This document shows, piece after piece, positions 36,880 through 45,482 of a DNA stretch of 64,000 bases. Each line of letters starts with the position of its first letter. The stretch's first letter is position 1. This stretch comes from Flavobacterium foetidum. GTDB lineage: Bacteria; Bacteroidota; Bacteroidia; Flavobacteriales; Flavobacteriaceae. A model generated the notes under the pieces. It ran no database searches and had not been told where the DNA came from. It saw only the letters and a list, made by a program, of their open reading frames with translations. The DNA lies in contig NZ_SJTF01000006.1 of the NCBI RefSeq assembly GCF_004634245.1, forward strand, positions 186,001 to 250,000, in the 5' to 3' direction. A program made the position numbers and the translations under genes.

Positions 36880-38409
36880 CTAACTCACCACTTTATAATT
36901 CGGATCCTCAATAACATTAACATTAATCACCGCGTCGGCATTTTTGAGCAATTGTCGGCAATCGGGGCTTAAATGTTTTAGCTCAACCACTTTGTTTTCC
37001 TGTTTATATTTTTTGGTGAGATTGTTCAAAGCTTCAATGGCAGACATATCAGAAATACGGCTTTCCTTAAAATCGATCACAATATGGTTGGGGTCGTTTT
37101 TTACATCAAATTTTTCTAAAAAAGCAGTTGTAGAGCCAAAAAACAATGGCCCGTATATTTCGTAATGTTTGATTCCGTTTTCATCTGTATATTGGCGCGC
37201 TCGGATTCTTTTGGCGCTTTCCCAAGCAAAAACCAAAGCCGAAACAATTACTCCAATTAAAACCGCCAATGCTAGATTGTGCAGTACAATGGTAATTACG
37301 GCAACCAAAATTCCAACAAAAATATCATGTCTCGGCATTTTGGTAACGATTCTGAAACTTGCCCATTCAAAAGTGGTAATAGCCACCATCATCATCACAC
37401 CAACGAGAGCTGCCATTGGCAATTTTCCGATTACTGGCGCTCCAAAAAGAATAATAACTAATATCGTGAAAGCAGCAATAATTCCCGAAAGCCTTGCACG
37501 AGAACCTGCGCCAAGATTTACCAAAGTCTGCGCAATCATTGGGCAGCCACCCATTCCGTAAAAAAAGCCGTTTAGGATATTAGAACTTCCTTGTGCGATA
37601 CACTCACGATTGCTGTTTCCGCGTGTTCCTGTAATTTCATCGACTAGATTAAGCGTAAGCAGCCCCTCTGTTAGACCAACCGCCGCAACAATTACAGAGT
37701 ACGGAAATATCACTTTTAAAGTTTCAAAAGAAAGCGGAATATTCGGAATGTGAAACGGAGGAAATCCGCCTTGAACAGAGGCGATATCTTCTACTGTTTT
37801 GGTTTCGATATTGAAGACAATCACCAAAGCAAAAACAATCATAATTGCAACTAAGGATGCGGGAACTGCCTTGGTTATTTTAGGAAAAATCAAAACAATG
37901 GCGACAGTAAGCGCTACCAAACCCAGCATAATATATAGCGGCGTTCCTTGAAGCCAAGAAACCTGTCCGTTTACAATGGTTTTAAACTGCTCGAGCTGCG
38001 ACATAAAAATCACCACTGCCAATCCGTTTACGAAACCATACATTACCGGTTGCGGCACCAAGCGAATAAACTTTCCGAGTTTAAAAAGTCCGATGCAGAT
38101 CTGCACGACACCACCCAGCGCGACGGCCGCAAACACATATTCGATTCCGTGCGATTTCATTAAAGCAATCAATACGATTACCGTTGCTCCTGCTCCTCCA
38201 GAAATCATTCCTGGTCTTCCTCCAAAAATAGCAGTTATCAATCCGGCAATAAAAGCGGCGTACAAACCCACCAAAGGCGGAAATCCAGCCAGAATCGCAA
38301 AAGACAACGATTCCGGGATCATGGTCATGGCAACAGTTAAACCTGCTAAAATTTCATTTTTATAATTTACTTTCTGCGTAAAATCGAAGAGTTGGAATGC
38401 TTTTTTCAT
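36880..38409 (-). CDS. SulP-family anion transporter with STAS domain
   Basis: The start is the ATG at 38407-38409 (MKKAFQLFDF); the longer frame uses TTG at 38418 and would overlap the promoter box. The 509-residue product has about ten to twelve membrane helices (PESLSFAILAGFPPLVGLYAAF is the SulP signature) and a C-terminal cytosolic STAS domain (about 400-500, HIVIDFKESRISDMSAIEALN). SulP proteins carry sulfate, bicarbonate or other anions across the inner membrane; the substrate is not evident from sequence. Confidence 0.93.
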   Translation of the reverse strand: MKKAFQLFDFTQKVNYKNEILAGLTVAMTMIPESLSFAILAGFPPLVGLYAAFIAGLITAIFGGRPGMISGGAGATVIVLIALMKSHGIEYVFAAVALGGVVQICIGLFKLGKFIRLVPQPVMYGFVNGLAVVIFMSQLEQFKTIVNGQVSWLQGTPLYIMLGLVALTVAIVLIFPKITKAVPASLVAIMIVFALVIVFNIETKTVEDIASVQGGFPPFHIPNIPLSFETLKVIFPYSVIVAAVGLTEGLLTLNLVDEITGTRGNSNRECIAQGSSNILNGFFYGMGGCPMIAQTLVNLGAGSRARLSGIIAAFTILVIILFGAPVIGKLPMAALVGVMMMVAITTFEWASFRIVTKMPRHDIFVGILVAVITIVLHNLALAVLIGVIVSALVFAWESAKRIRARQYTDENGIKHYEIYGPLFFGSTTAFLEKFDVKNDPNHIVIDFKESRISDMSAIEALNNLTKKYKQENKVVELKHLSPDCRQLLKNADAVINVNVIEDPNYKVVS

Positions 38410-38415
38410 AGGGGG

Positions 38416-38423
38416 CAAATTTA
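38416..38423 (-). promoter_or_regulatory. -7 box TAAATTTG placed for a leaderless sulP transcript
   Basis: A minus-strand TAnnTTTG match ends 6 bp before the SulP ATG. With the usual spacing, transcription would begin at or next to the start codon. Confidence 0.55.
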
Positions 38424-38526
38424 GGGAAATAAAAGAAAAAACCTTTGACTTGCCATTGTTTCATGCAGATTTTTACACCGTATAAATAATCGGCAATTCA
38501 GCCCATTACAATAATAAAAGCATAAA

Positions 38527-38552
38527 AGCCGTAAAACCTAGATTTTACAGCT
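38527..38552 (-). terminator. terminator after the 38610-40496 gene
   Basis: Stem AGC-n-GTAAAA with TTTTAC-n-GCT (10 bp, one mismatch) and a 6-base loop, with A/T runs outside. About 58 bp beyond the stop of the minus-strand gene. Confidence 0.6.
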
Positions 38553-38609
38553 CTTTATTTTTTTAAACACAATCTGAACAGGTATTTTATTTGAGGATTT
38601 GTAATGCAA

Positions 38610-40496
38610 TTAGTTCACTTTTTTCTCTACTTTAAGCCCTGTAATACTATACTTCGCTATAATTCCGAAAACAATTCTTTTTCCTAAAGTGCTGTCGTCT
38701 CCTGCATGATTTCCAAACAAATCAGTCGTTTGTACAAAAAGACCTCCCATTAACCTATTATCGTTGCTATTATAGGCATGCAAGCCGAGTCCTAGAATGG
38801 TATTGTTTTTCAGTTTGTCGCTTTTATCATAAATTCGGTGCCTTAAATAAGGATTGACAGATAAGTATATGGCGCTTGTTTTTTCGCTTTCGGCGCTTTC
38901 CTTCATGGGCATTAAATAAACATAATCGAAATTAAGGTCGTAACGCATATAAGAATCAAACGTACCCGACAAAGCCTTTATTTCTTCAGAAGTTGTAAAC
39001 TCGCCATCTGTAATTGTAGTATCTTGTTTCTCTAGCTTATAAGTTGTAGTGGTCAATGCGCTTATGTTGTTGGTGTAATTTACGCTGGTGCTTAAACCAA
39101 TATAATTATACCTCTTAAAATTATAAGTACTTCCGAGTTCAATGGTATAACCGTTAAAGGTACGGTCTACAAATCTGTCTGCTACTAACGTACTGTCATT
39201 AGCTAAATCATATTTATAGGCATCTCCTTTTACGGTTGGTCTTAAATAGAGAAGGAAAGAGTTTAGTGAAGTGTTTTTAGCAATTGTTGTATTTATCTTT
39301 TGAGTATTCCCTTTATCTTCTTGAGATTTATATTCTACAATTAATTTGTTGAATATTTCTTTTAGTTTCTTAATTTCCTTTGTTTCAGTTTTTGTACTTA
39401 CTGTTTTAAGATAGTTTACTTCGGTGGTGGTTTTTTCAATATCTCTTTTTACTTTTTCAGAAGCCTTTTCCCAATTCGCTTTATCAAATGGTTCGGTAAA
39501 TGAATAATCTGGGTAAACAATTTCAATTTTTTGTTCTGTAATAAGAAAACAATCTTTATAAATATCGTTTCTTAATTTTTCTAAAGTCACATACTGTCGT
39601 TCGTTAGCATTTATATTTTTTTCAATTGCAGAAATCTGCTTCGAAATTTGAGCTTTTTTAGCTGCATTTGTTTCAACCGAAAGTTGTTCTTTAAGAGTTG
39701 GCAGATTATCAATATGACTTTTCCATTCAGAATAGATTTTTACCTTTTTTAAACCTTCATCTATTGCCACTTCTAAACTTGTAATCTTTTCTAAATGCTT
39801 ACTTTTTGTTTCAAGATTTGTTAGTTCTTGGCCTTTAAAAAGATCAAGAGTTTGGATAGCACCCTCATAAAACCGGACGTAACGATTCGGTTTTATCTTT
39901 GTAGTATCAATTTCTAGAAGACTTTTTTTTGCTCCTGTTTGATTTAGTACTGTTTCAAGCAATTCTTTTGTAATCTCCGCTTTAATTGAACTTATCCTTT
40001 CAGACTGTTCGCCCCCCTGAAAAGCCTCATAGATTTTATCGATTCCCCCACATTTTATAGAAGTCCATGATTTTTTCCATCCTATCAATCCACCAATTGA
40101 TGCAGCAGAGGCAACTTTTTCTCCAGAAAATAATGTCCCTAATCCATCTTTGATACCTCCTTTAATTTCTGCGCCCCACAGCCAACCGTTTTCTTTGAAT
40201 CGGGATTTTAACACTTCACTCATGCATTTTTTAACTTCTTTGCTTTTCGTCACATCATTCGACCAGCACTCTTCAATTGATTTAGGAATGCTTTCACCTT
40301 TTTCTTTTGAAAACTCTTTATTTATCGCAAAAACAGCTGATGTACTATTAGTAATATCCAAATTAAATGCAGCTGCCGGAACGACAATAGTACTATTGCC
40401 ATCCGCATCCTGACCTAATGTTTGAGCATTCAAGCATAAAGTACTTGTTAGCCACCAACATAAAATAATCGTACTAATAAATGATTTATTTTTCAT
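38610..40496 (-). CDS. secreted protein with coiled-coil middle and beta-rich C-terminus
   Basis: A 628-residue protein with a signal peptide (about 1-25, ending CLNAQ). Residues about 100-150 are Gly-rich (GWLWGAEIKGGIKDGLGTLFSG). Residues about 200-420 are Lys/Glu-rich and probably coiled coil. The last 200 residues alternate as in an outer-membrane beta-barrel (YNYIGLSTSVNYTNN, YLMPMKES, GLGLHAYNS). I do not recognise the family. It begins 2 bp after the 40499-41014 gene, so the two act together. An outer-membrane or secreted apparatus is possible. Confidence 0.7.
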   Translation of the reverse strand: MKNKSFISTIILCWWLTSTLCLNAQTLGQDADGNSTIVVPAAAFNLDITNSTSAVFAINKEFSKEKGESIPKSIEECWSNDVTKSKEVKKCMSEVLKSRFKENGWLWGAEIKGGIKDGLGTLFSGEKVASAASIGGLIGWKKSWTSIKCGGIDKIYEAFQGGEQSERISSIKAEITKELLETVLNQTGAKKSLLEIDTTKIKPNRYVRFYEGAIQTLDLFKGQELTNLETKSKHLEKITSLEVAIDEGLKKVKIYSEWKSHIDNLPTLKEQLSVETNAAKKAQISKQISAIEKNINANERQYVTLEKLRNDIYKDCFLITEQKIEIVYPDYSFTEPFDKANWEKASEKVKRDIEKTTTEVNYLKTVSTKTETKEIKKLKEIFNKLIVEYKSQEDKGNTQKINTTIAKNTSLNSFLLYLRPTVKGDAYKYDLANDSTLVADRFVDRTFNGYTIELGSTYNFKRYNYIGLSTSVNYTNNISALTTTTYKLEKQDTTITDGEFTTSEEIKALSGTFDSYMRYDLNFDYVYLMPMKESAESEKTSAIYLSVNPYLRHRIYDKSDKLKNNTILGLGLHAYNSNDNRLMGGLFVQTTDLFGNHAGDDSTLGKRIVFGIIAKYSITGLKVEKKVN

Positions 40497-40498
40497 AT

Positions 40499-41014
40499 TT
40501 ATTTTTTTTCTATAGTACCAACAAGTAAAACATCGGGCCCTTTACCTTGCGTTGTAGGAGGAGACATTTTGCGAGGTTTGCCATAAGGAATTTCGATTTC
40601 TGTTGCAGTAAAACTCCAAGGCGCCTCAGTCGTTGGTGCTGTTACAGCAATTTCGAATCTATAATGTGGAAGCACTAACTTTGTGGGTATTGTTTCTCCT
40701 TCCGGATCAGCTTCTTCTCCATTAATTTTTAAGTTAGAAACTCCCTGTGCTGTATAAGTAATTAAAGCTGGTATAGTTTGCGCCAAAGCAATATTTCCCG
40801 CCTCATAATTAAATAAAGAAGATTTTGAAGTTACATCAGCAATAGTCTTGAGACTGGCCGTTTTAGGAAAAAACCCTTTAAGAGTTTTTTCGTTGATTGA
40901 GTACAATTCTGATTGAGAATCAAAATATTTTTCCGTTGCAAGAATTTCGATGATTTTTGTTATAATCTTTTCTTCCCTCGCTGTAAAATCCTGTTTTGTA
41001 GTTGTTTTTTCCAT
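40499..41014 (-). CDS. hypothetical protein coupled to the secreted coiled-coil protein
   Basis: A 171-residue soluble protein with no signal peptide. The helical N-terminal third (REEKIITKIIEILATEKYFDS) precedes a Thr/Pro-rich second half with probable beta strands. Family not recognised. First gene of a two-gene operon: only 2 bp separate it from the next start. Confidence 0.6.
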   Translation of the reverse strand: MEKTTTKQDFTAREEKIITKIIEILATEKYFDSQSELYSINEKTLKGFFPKTASLKTIADVTSKSSLFNYEAGNIALAQTIPALITYTAQGVSNLKINGEEADPEGETIPTKLVLPHYRFEIAVTAPTTEAPWSFTATEIEIPYGKPRKMSPPTTQGKGPDVLLVGTIEKK

Positions 41015-41246
41015 GATAGATTTAATTTAAGTTTTTGGTTACCGTAAAAATGAATACCATTTACGAATCCAAATTAACCAAAAGTTTTCTTGCCAAAACA
41101 AGGGTAAACCCCTAATTTAAAACAAAATAAAACCCTACTCAAAACACAAAAACAAACAAATCTAGCTTCATTGTTTTATTACAGATTTGTACCAATTACC
41201 TCATCGGTTCGCCATCAACTTTGTGTAAAGCTGCATTATCAAAAAC

Positions 41247-41289
41247 AAAAAAAGCTGTGAAAAAAATTAATTTTTCACAGCTTTTTTTT
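41247..41289. terminator. strong bidirectional hairpin in the 41015-41594 gap
   Basis: A stem of about 18 bp (A-run, GCTGTG, A-run with its complement) with a 5-base AATTAA-type loop and T8 at the end. It ends transcripts from either side, for instance read-through from the 41595-41804 gene. The remainder of this 580 bp gap holds only the repeat at 41529-41586. Confidence 0.6.
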
Positions 41290-41528
41290 GACGATATTTT
41301 TCTGCCTGCTAAATCCTTTTTATCAATCACAGCTCATTAATGCAAGCAAAATCTTTATGGCAGAAGATTCTGGAACTAACTTAAAAGCTCTAAAACAAAG
41401 GCAGACAGAAAAAGAATAAAATTCATCATTTTTAATAATCTATTTAAATAAAAAACCAATACAAAATACTTACAAAAAAACGAGATACAGCCGCGTATTT
41501 ATACGTGATTTTTTGTTTCAAGTTTTTT

Positions 41529-41586
41529 GTTTCAAGTTTTAGGTTTCAGGTTTGACTCAGTAACTTGAAACCTGAAACTTGAAACC
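41529..41586. repeat. GTTTCAAGTTT-type tandem and inverted repeat
   Basis: Copies of GTTTCAAGTTT recur at about 41515, 41529 and (as GTTTCAGGTTT) 41543. They are followed by their inverted copies, forming a hairpin with about 20 of 23 bases paired and a loop of about 9 bases. It lies 9 bp beyond the stop of the minus-strand 41595-41804 gene and could help end its transcript. Looks like a dispersed short intergenic repeat. Confidence 0.6.
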
Positions 41587-41594
41587 AAACTTTT

Positions 41595-41804
41595 TTATTC
41601 CAATCTTACACACGAAAACCCAAGATTGTTAAGATAATCTACTATGGTGTTCCATTGTGGTTCTAAGGCTTCTACACGTAGAATTTTGTCGCAATCTTCT
41701 AAATCAAAATTAATTTTATAAGTAGGAAATTGCCTTTTGATTACGGCAATAATGTAATTTGTTTCGGTTTCTTGCTGAACATTGGTTTTAAAAACTTCTA
41801 CCAT
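41595..41804 (-). CDS. small hypothetical protein
   Basis: A 69-residue soluble protein with a plausible beta-alpha-beta pattern (TNYIIAVIKRQFPTYKINFDLEDCDKILRVEA), which looks like a small ferredoxin-like fold that might bind metal or nucleic acid. I do not recognise the family. A compact, regular composition argues that it is a real gene. Confidence 0.55.
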   Translation of the reverse strand: MVEVFKTNVQQETETNYIIAVIKRQFPTYKINFDLEDCDKILRVEALEPQWNTIVDYLNNLGFSCVRLE

Positions 41805-42008
41805 GATTACTTTTTTTTAAGACTAAATTTTCAATTAAATATTCTCAAAATAAATTTATGTCCGAGTACATAATGTCTTTGGCTATTCGCATTAGACGTT
41901 CTGTCTCTCCTTCTGTTACATCTCTATGGCAACTTTAGGAACGGATTAAATTCTAAACAAAAATAGATTTCAATTCCTTAATATTATAGTCTTTTTATAC
42001 CAGTGGCG

Positions 42009-42043
42009 TACAATTTATACGAATGGCGTTCGTATAAATTGTA
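42009..42043. promoter_or_regulatory. 35 bp palindrome upstream of the LytS-like kinase gene
   Basis: Arms TACAATTTATACGAA and TTCGTATAAATTGTA are perfectly complementary over 15 bp around a TGGCG centre. It ends 33 bp before the -7 box at 42077, so it could be an operator for a dimeric regulator. It is equally able to form an RNA hairpin, but no T-run follows. Confidence 0.55.
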
Positions 42044-42076
42044 GCATTCAAAGCTTTATAAACTACACGATTATAG

Positions 42077-42084
42077 TATTTTTG
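42077..42084 (+). promoter_or_regulatory. -7 box TATTTTTG placed for a leaderless kinase transcript
   Basis: A perfect TAnnTTTG match ends 5 bp before the kinase ATG (42090). With usual spacing the first transcribed base is at or beside the A of ATG. The -33 region is not recognisable. Confidence 0.55.
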
Positions 42085-42089
42085 CCCTT

Positions 42090-43088
42090 ATGACGATTGC
42101 TAAAATTTACCAGAACTTTATTCTGCGAAACATTCTTGTAAACACTCTTGTTTATTTTGTTATTCTGGCTTGTGTTTATGATGAGGTAAAACAGGAAGGA
42201 CACGACATTAATTTTCTATTTACCAAAGTTGCGCTTGGCTACTTTCCTTGTATTATCTGGGTTACCTGTTTTAATGTTTTCATTATCAGACCATTTCTGT
42301 TTCGCAAAAAGCTCAAATTTTTCTTTGCACTTCTTTTCGTCTACTGGACAGGCTTTTTCTATTTTATGGATTGGTTTTTTCCATTTGTCGGACTAGGAAA
42401 CCTTAAAGCGCTTCAGATGTTATCGCTGATCATCAACGGTACTTTTTTCTATTTTGTCCATATCGTTATTACCAAAAAAATGACGCAGGCCGACAAAGAT
42501 ATAATGAATTTTAAATCGGAACTTTCGTTTTTGAAACAGCAGCTAAATCCGCATTTTTTGCTGAATGCCATGAACAATCTTTACGGCGAATCACTCTCTG
42601 AACCCGACAAAGTTCCCGACCGGATCCTGAATCTTTCGGATATGCTGCGTTATCAGATTGAAGCCTCTAAAAAGGATTTTGTCTTGGTTGAAGAAGAAAT
42701 TGCTTTCGTTAAAAAATATATCGAATATTATACCTTTAGGAACGAAAGGTTAACCGTAAACCAGAATATCGAAGGCGTTAACAAAGAAATCGAGATACCG
42801 CCTCTGTTCTTTTTGCCTTTGGTTGAAAACGCTGTGAAATTTTCTGCCGAAACTGCTGAACCTTTTATTAATCTGGATTTAAAAGTAAAATGCCGAAATT
42901 TGACTTTTACTTTAAGAAACAATTATCTCGATTCGGGTTCGCGTCTTTCTGGAACCGGAATCGGAATTGAGAACCTGAAAAGGCGTCTGGAAGTTTACGG
43001 CCTTAAACACGATTTAAGCTGTCAGAAGGAAAAAAATATGTTTGTTGTAAAATTAAGTATATGGCACTTACCTACCGCTGTCTCATAA
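42090..43088 (+). CDS. LytS-type sensor histidine kinase
   Basis: A 332-residue kinase of the His_kinase (LytS/YehU) family. Four membrane helices fill about residues 10-130. The H-box is QLNPHFLLNAMNNL with phosphoacceptor His155. An HATPase region follows, with PLVENAVKF (N-box) and GTGIGIENLKRRL (G-box). The gene overlaps the response-regulator gene by 28 bp. There is no extracellular sensor domain, so the stimulus probably acts through the membrane helices. Confidence 0.92.
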   Translation: MTIAKIYQNFILRNILVNTLVYFVILACVYDEVKQEGHDINFLFTKVALGYFPCIIWVTCFNVFIIRPFLFRKKLKFFFALLFVYWTGFFYFMDWFFPFVGLGNLKALQMLSLIINGTFFYFVHIVITKKMTQADKDIMNFKSELSFLKQQLNPHFLLNAMNNLYGESLSEPDKVPDRILNLSDMLRYQIEASKKDFVLVEEEIAFVKKYIEYYTFRNERLTVNQNIEGVNKEIEIPPLFFLPLVENAVKFSAETAEPFINLDLKVKCRNLTFTLRNNYLDSGSRLSGTGIGIENLKRRLEVYGLKHDLSCQKEKNMFVVKLSIWHLPTAVS

Positions 43089-43774
43089 TCGACGACGAAT
43101 CGCCGGCGCATAAAGCCTTGATTTCGCACATCTCAAAATTCGACGAACTCGAACATTCCGGAAGCGCTTTTAATGGTATGGAAGCCATAAAACTTCTTAA
43201 CGAGAATCAATACGATATTATTTTTCTGGACATCAATATGCCGGTCATTTCTGGCGTCGAGTTGATGGAGCTGCAACCTAATCGACCGCTTACGATTGTA
43301 ACCACCGCTTATTCTGATTTTGCATTGTCGGCTTACCAAAACGATGCAATTGACTATCTTTTAAAACCGATTTCTCCTGATAAATTTGCCAAAGCTGTAG
43401 AAAAAGCCAAAACGTATTTTTATGGAAACAGTCTGAGAAAAGAAAACAACAGCGACTCAAAAACTCTTTCTTATCGCATTAACGGACAAAATGTTGACAT
43501 GCCTCTTCAGGATATTATTTATATCGAAAGCCTTGGAAATTATATGAAACTCTACAGCGCCAAACTAAGTTTACCGCATATTATTTACGGTTCGCTCTCG
43601 AGCATTTCTGCAGAAATTGACTGTAAAAATTTCGTTCAGGTGCATCGTTCTTTTATTGTTAATACTGCTAAAATCACATCGGTGAGGTTCAAGAATATAA
43701 CAATGTGCAATGGTGAAATTATTCCTGTGGGAAGAAAGTATCAGATTTTGTTGGATAATCTTTTAATTAGATAA
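43061..43774 (+). CDS. LytTR-family response regulator
   Basis: A 237-residue protein: receiver domain with acidic pair DDE (11-13), phosphoacceptor Asp57 (IIFLDINMP), a TTAY switch region and Lys in YLLKPISP; then a LytTR DNA-binding domain (about 135-235, DIIYIESLGNYMKLYSA and FVQVHRSFIVN). It pairs with the overlapping kinase. LytTR regulators bind direct-repeat sites; the palindrome at 42009 is not a typical LytTR site. Confidence 0.94.
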   Translation: MALTYRCLIIDDESPAHKALISHISKFDELEHSGSAFNGMEAIKLLNENQYDIIFLDINMPVISGVELMELQPNRPLTIVTTAYSDFALSAYQNDAIDYLLKPISPDKFAKAVEKAKTYFYGNSLRKENNSDSKTLSYRINGQNVDMPLQDIIYIESLGNYMKLYSAKLSLPHIIYGSLSSISAEIDCKNFVQVHRSFIVNTAKITSVRFKNITMCNGEIIPVGRKYQILLDNLLIR

Positions 43775-43825
43775 TTTGTCAATTTGATAATTAGATAATT
43801 TTCTGAAAGCCAAAAACTTCAAGTA

Positions 43826-44032
43826 ATGTGTTATATGCCTAGAAATGCTGTTTTATTTCTAGATGCAAATAATAAAATAATTGCTTATCTAGAAATCTGT
43901 TTCGGTTGTGATAATTACAGGTCAAGCGACAAACGATTGAATATTGGAGAATATTGCAATACAAAATATAAAATGCTAAAATCTATATTCGAAAACAGCA
44001 GTATTAAATACGGCATTTCTATTGATGATTAA
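43826..44032 (+). pseudogene. probable remnant of a longer protein (CYMPRNA...EICFGC)
   Basis: A 68-codon frame beginning MCYMPRNAVLFLDANN, with two CxxC-like cysteines around EICFGC. The frame is open for about nine codons upstream of the ATG (encoding SESQKLQV), and the segment looks like the end of a longer secreted protein with its front lost. I cannot exclude a small intact gene. It overlaps the convergent DoxX gene by 4 bp. Confidence 0.45.
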
Positions 44033-44445
44033 CTCCTCTTTCTAAAATAAGCAATCGCCCCAGTAGACCACAAAGCCAGAAAAATCAGAACAGGCTGAAA
44101 AAACAATCGTATCATGCGTGCTTGATCTGTATCTAATCCAAAGGCGGGTGTTTTGTTGAGGTATTGTGCAATATTTCCTGGGAAAACCAATACATAGAAT
44201 ACCGCCAGCGCAATACCAACTATTACTTGGTATCGGGTTAGAAACAACATTGCCAATCCGAGGGCTATTTCGACAACGCCTGAAAGCATTACCACCAAAT
44301 CTTTATCCATAGGAATCCAGTCTGGGACTTGTGCCTGAAATTCGGCTCTCTGAAAAGTAAAATGTCCAAAAGCGGCTGTAATCATAAATAGTCCCAAAAG
44401 TATGCGGACAAAATTCTGAATTCCTGATGTCTTAGTAGTTTCCAT
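44029..44445 (-). CDS. DoxX-family membrane protein
   Basis: A 138-residue protein with four membrane helices: about 9-28, 48-66, 70-88 and 112-130. The family pattern is visible: LRILLGLFMITAAFGHF at the start, then VEIALGLAMLF and RYQVIVGIALAVFYV. DoxX-like proteins are small inner-membrane proteins, sometimes linked to redox or detoxification; here there is no informative partner. Confidence 0.85.
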   Translation of the reverse strand: METTKTSGIQNFVRILLGLFMITAAFGHFTFQRAEFQAQVPDWIPMDKDLVVMLSGVVEIALGLAMLFLTRYQVIVGIALAVFYVLVFPGNIAQYLNKTPAFGLDTDQARMIRLFFQPVLIFLALWSTGAIAYFRKRS

Positions 44446-44467
44446 ACGTGTCTTGTTTGTTTCTATT

Positions 44468-44475
44468 CAAATTTA
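44468..44475 (-). promoter_or_regulatory. -7 box TAAATTTG, candidate DoxX promoter
   Basis: A minus-strand TAnnTTTG, 22 bp before the DoxX ATG, giving a leader of about 18 nt. Confidence 0.5.
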
Positions 44476-44576
44476 CGATTTATAACCAAGAATTATTTTC
44501 TAAAGTTTGCCCATAGCATTTATCTAATACCCACATCGTGATAACTTAATTTTAAACATTTATCTAATAAAACTCT

Positions 44577-44710
44577 AACCGTTGGGTGTAATATCTGCTA
44601 AAATCTGCGTGAAATCCTTTTGCTTGTAAATTTTTCACGCAGATTCAAACAGATTATTTATATCTAGTTGATTTAATAAAATTGAAAAAAATAATTTCAC
44701 CCAACGGGTT
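44577..44710. repeat. nested inverted repeat (CGTTGGGTG outer, ATCTGCGTGAAA inner)
   Basis: Outer arms AACCGTTGGGTG (44577-44588) and CACCCAACGGGTT (44698-44710) pair with one bulged base. The inner arms, ATCTGCGTGAAA near 44604 and TTTCACGCAGAT near 44633, form a second hairpin. The inner motif equals the centre of the repeat after groEL (near 30204). It fills much of the 324 bp gap between DoxX and the next gene. Confidence 0.6.
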
Positions 44711-44769
44711 AAAACGCTTATTTTATTTACTTTTAGCTCCAAAACCAATCCAAAATCACACTGCTTTTT

Positions 44770-45285
44770 ATGGACAATTTTAAAGGAATTTTATTCTTTG
44801 CCGCCATATTTACATTTCTAGTATCTCTTGCAATGACCGGAAGCCAATTGACATTTTACTTTAAAAATAAAGAGATGTTCGATAATCCTAGACAATACAG
44901 CAAAGAATATGTGGTCATCGATTCGACTTTTACCGAAACGCAAGGCTCAAAAAATAAAAAAGTATTTTATTACGGCCTGTCTAAAAAATTTGACAATTAT
45001 AAAACAGTATTCGACCTTAATGTTCCAGACGGCAGTGCGCTACTTGAAGATGAAATCATCGTTGAACCTGTCAAAGATCCTTTAAATGATACGATTGTTC
45101 ATTATTATGCATGGGTAAACAAACAGAAACACATTGGCTACATTGCCAATTCTTATGAGCAATCTATACAAGAAAACTGGATTTTTTCTGACCGCATTTA
45201 CAACATAAAACTCAACATCGGTTTTCTCGTTTTTTCACTTGTTATCTTTTTCTGGCTTAAAGTGTACAAGATTTTTCAGAAGTAA
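44770..45285 (+). CDS. hypothetical membrane protein with two terminal helices
   Basis: A 171-residue protein with membrane helices at about 5-25 and 148-166, and a soluble, probably beta-rich domain between them (VVIDSTFTETQGSKNKKVFYYG), most likely periplasmic. Family not recognised. The termini would both face the cytoplasm. Stands alone between repeat-rich gaps. Confidence 0.65.
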   Translation: MDNFKGILFFAAIFTFLVSLAMTGSQLTFYFKNKEMFDNPRQYSKEYVVIDSTFTETQGSKNKKVFYYGLSKKFDNYKTVFDLNVPDGSALLEDEIIVEPVKDPLNDTIVHYYAWVNKQKHIGYIANSYEQSIQENWIFSDRIYNIKLNIGFLVFSLVIFFWLKVYKIFQK

Positions 45286-45327
45286 TACAAATTTGTCTCA
45301 CAAGATTATTTTCAAAATATCAAAAAA

Positions 45328-45350
45328 GCGTGCCTTAGCGCCTTAGTGTC
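45328..45350. repeat. left copy of a CTAAGGCGCTAAGGCAC-type repeat
   Basis: On the minus strand this reads GACACTAAGGCGCTAAGGCA and onward. An inverted copy lies at 46152-46176, on the far side of the 45483-45962 gene, with about 19 of 23 positions shared. Confidence 0.5.
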
Positions 45351-45482
45351 AAAAACGTAAGCAAGCCAACCAACATCCTTTGTTAATTCTTTTCTTCAAA
45401 AAAAATATTTAGATGAATAACTTTTCTTACTTATTTATTTAAATTCGCACAATTCAGAACCACTAAGATTATTTTATAACTC

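Noticed and set aside
41388..41419. Short frame encoding about 20 residues near 41358-41420
   Set aside because: Too short, with no translation signal, in a gap dominated by repeats.
41513..41590. Possible CRISPR because GTTTCAAG units repeat
   Set aside because: The units are adjacent, without unique spacers of constant length, and there are no cas genes.
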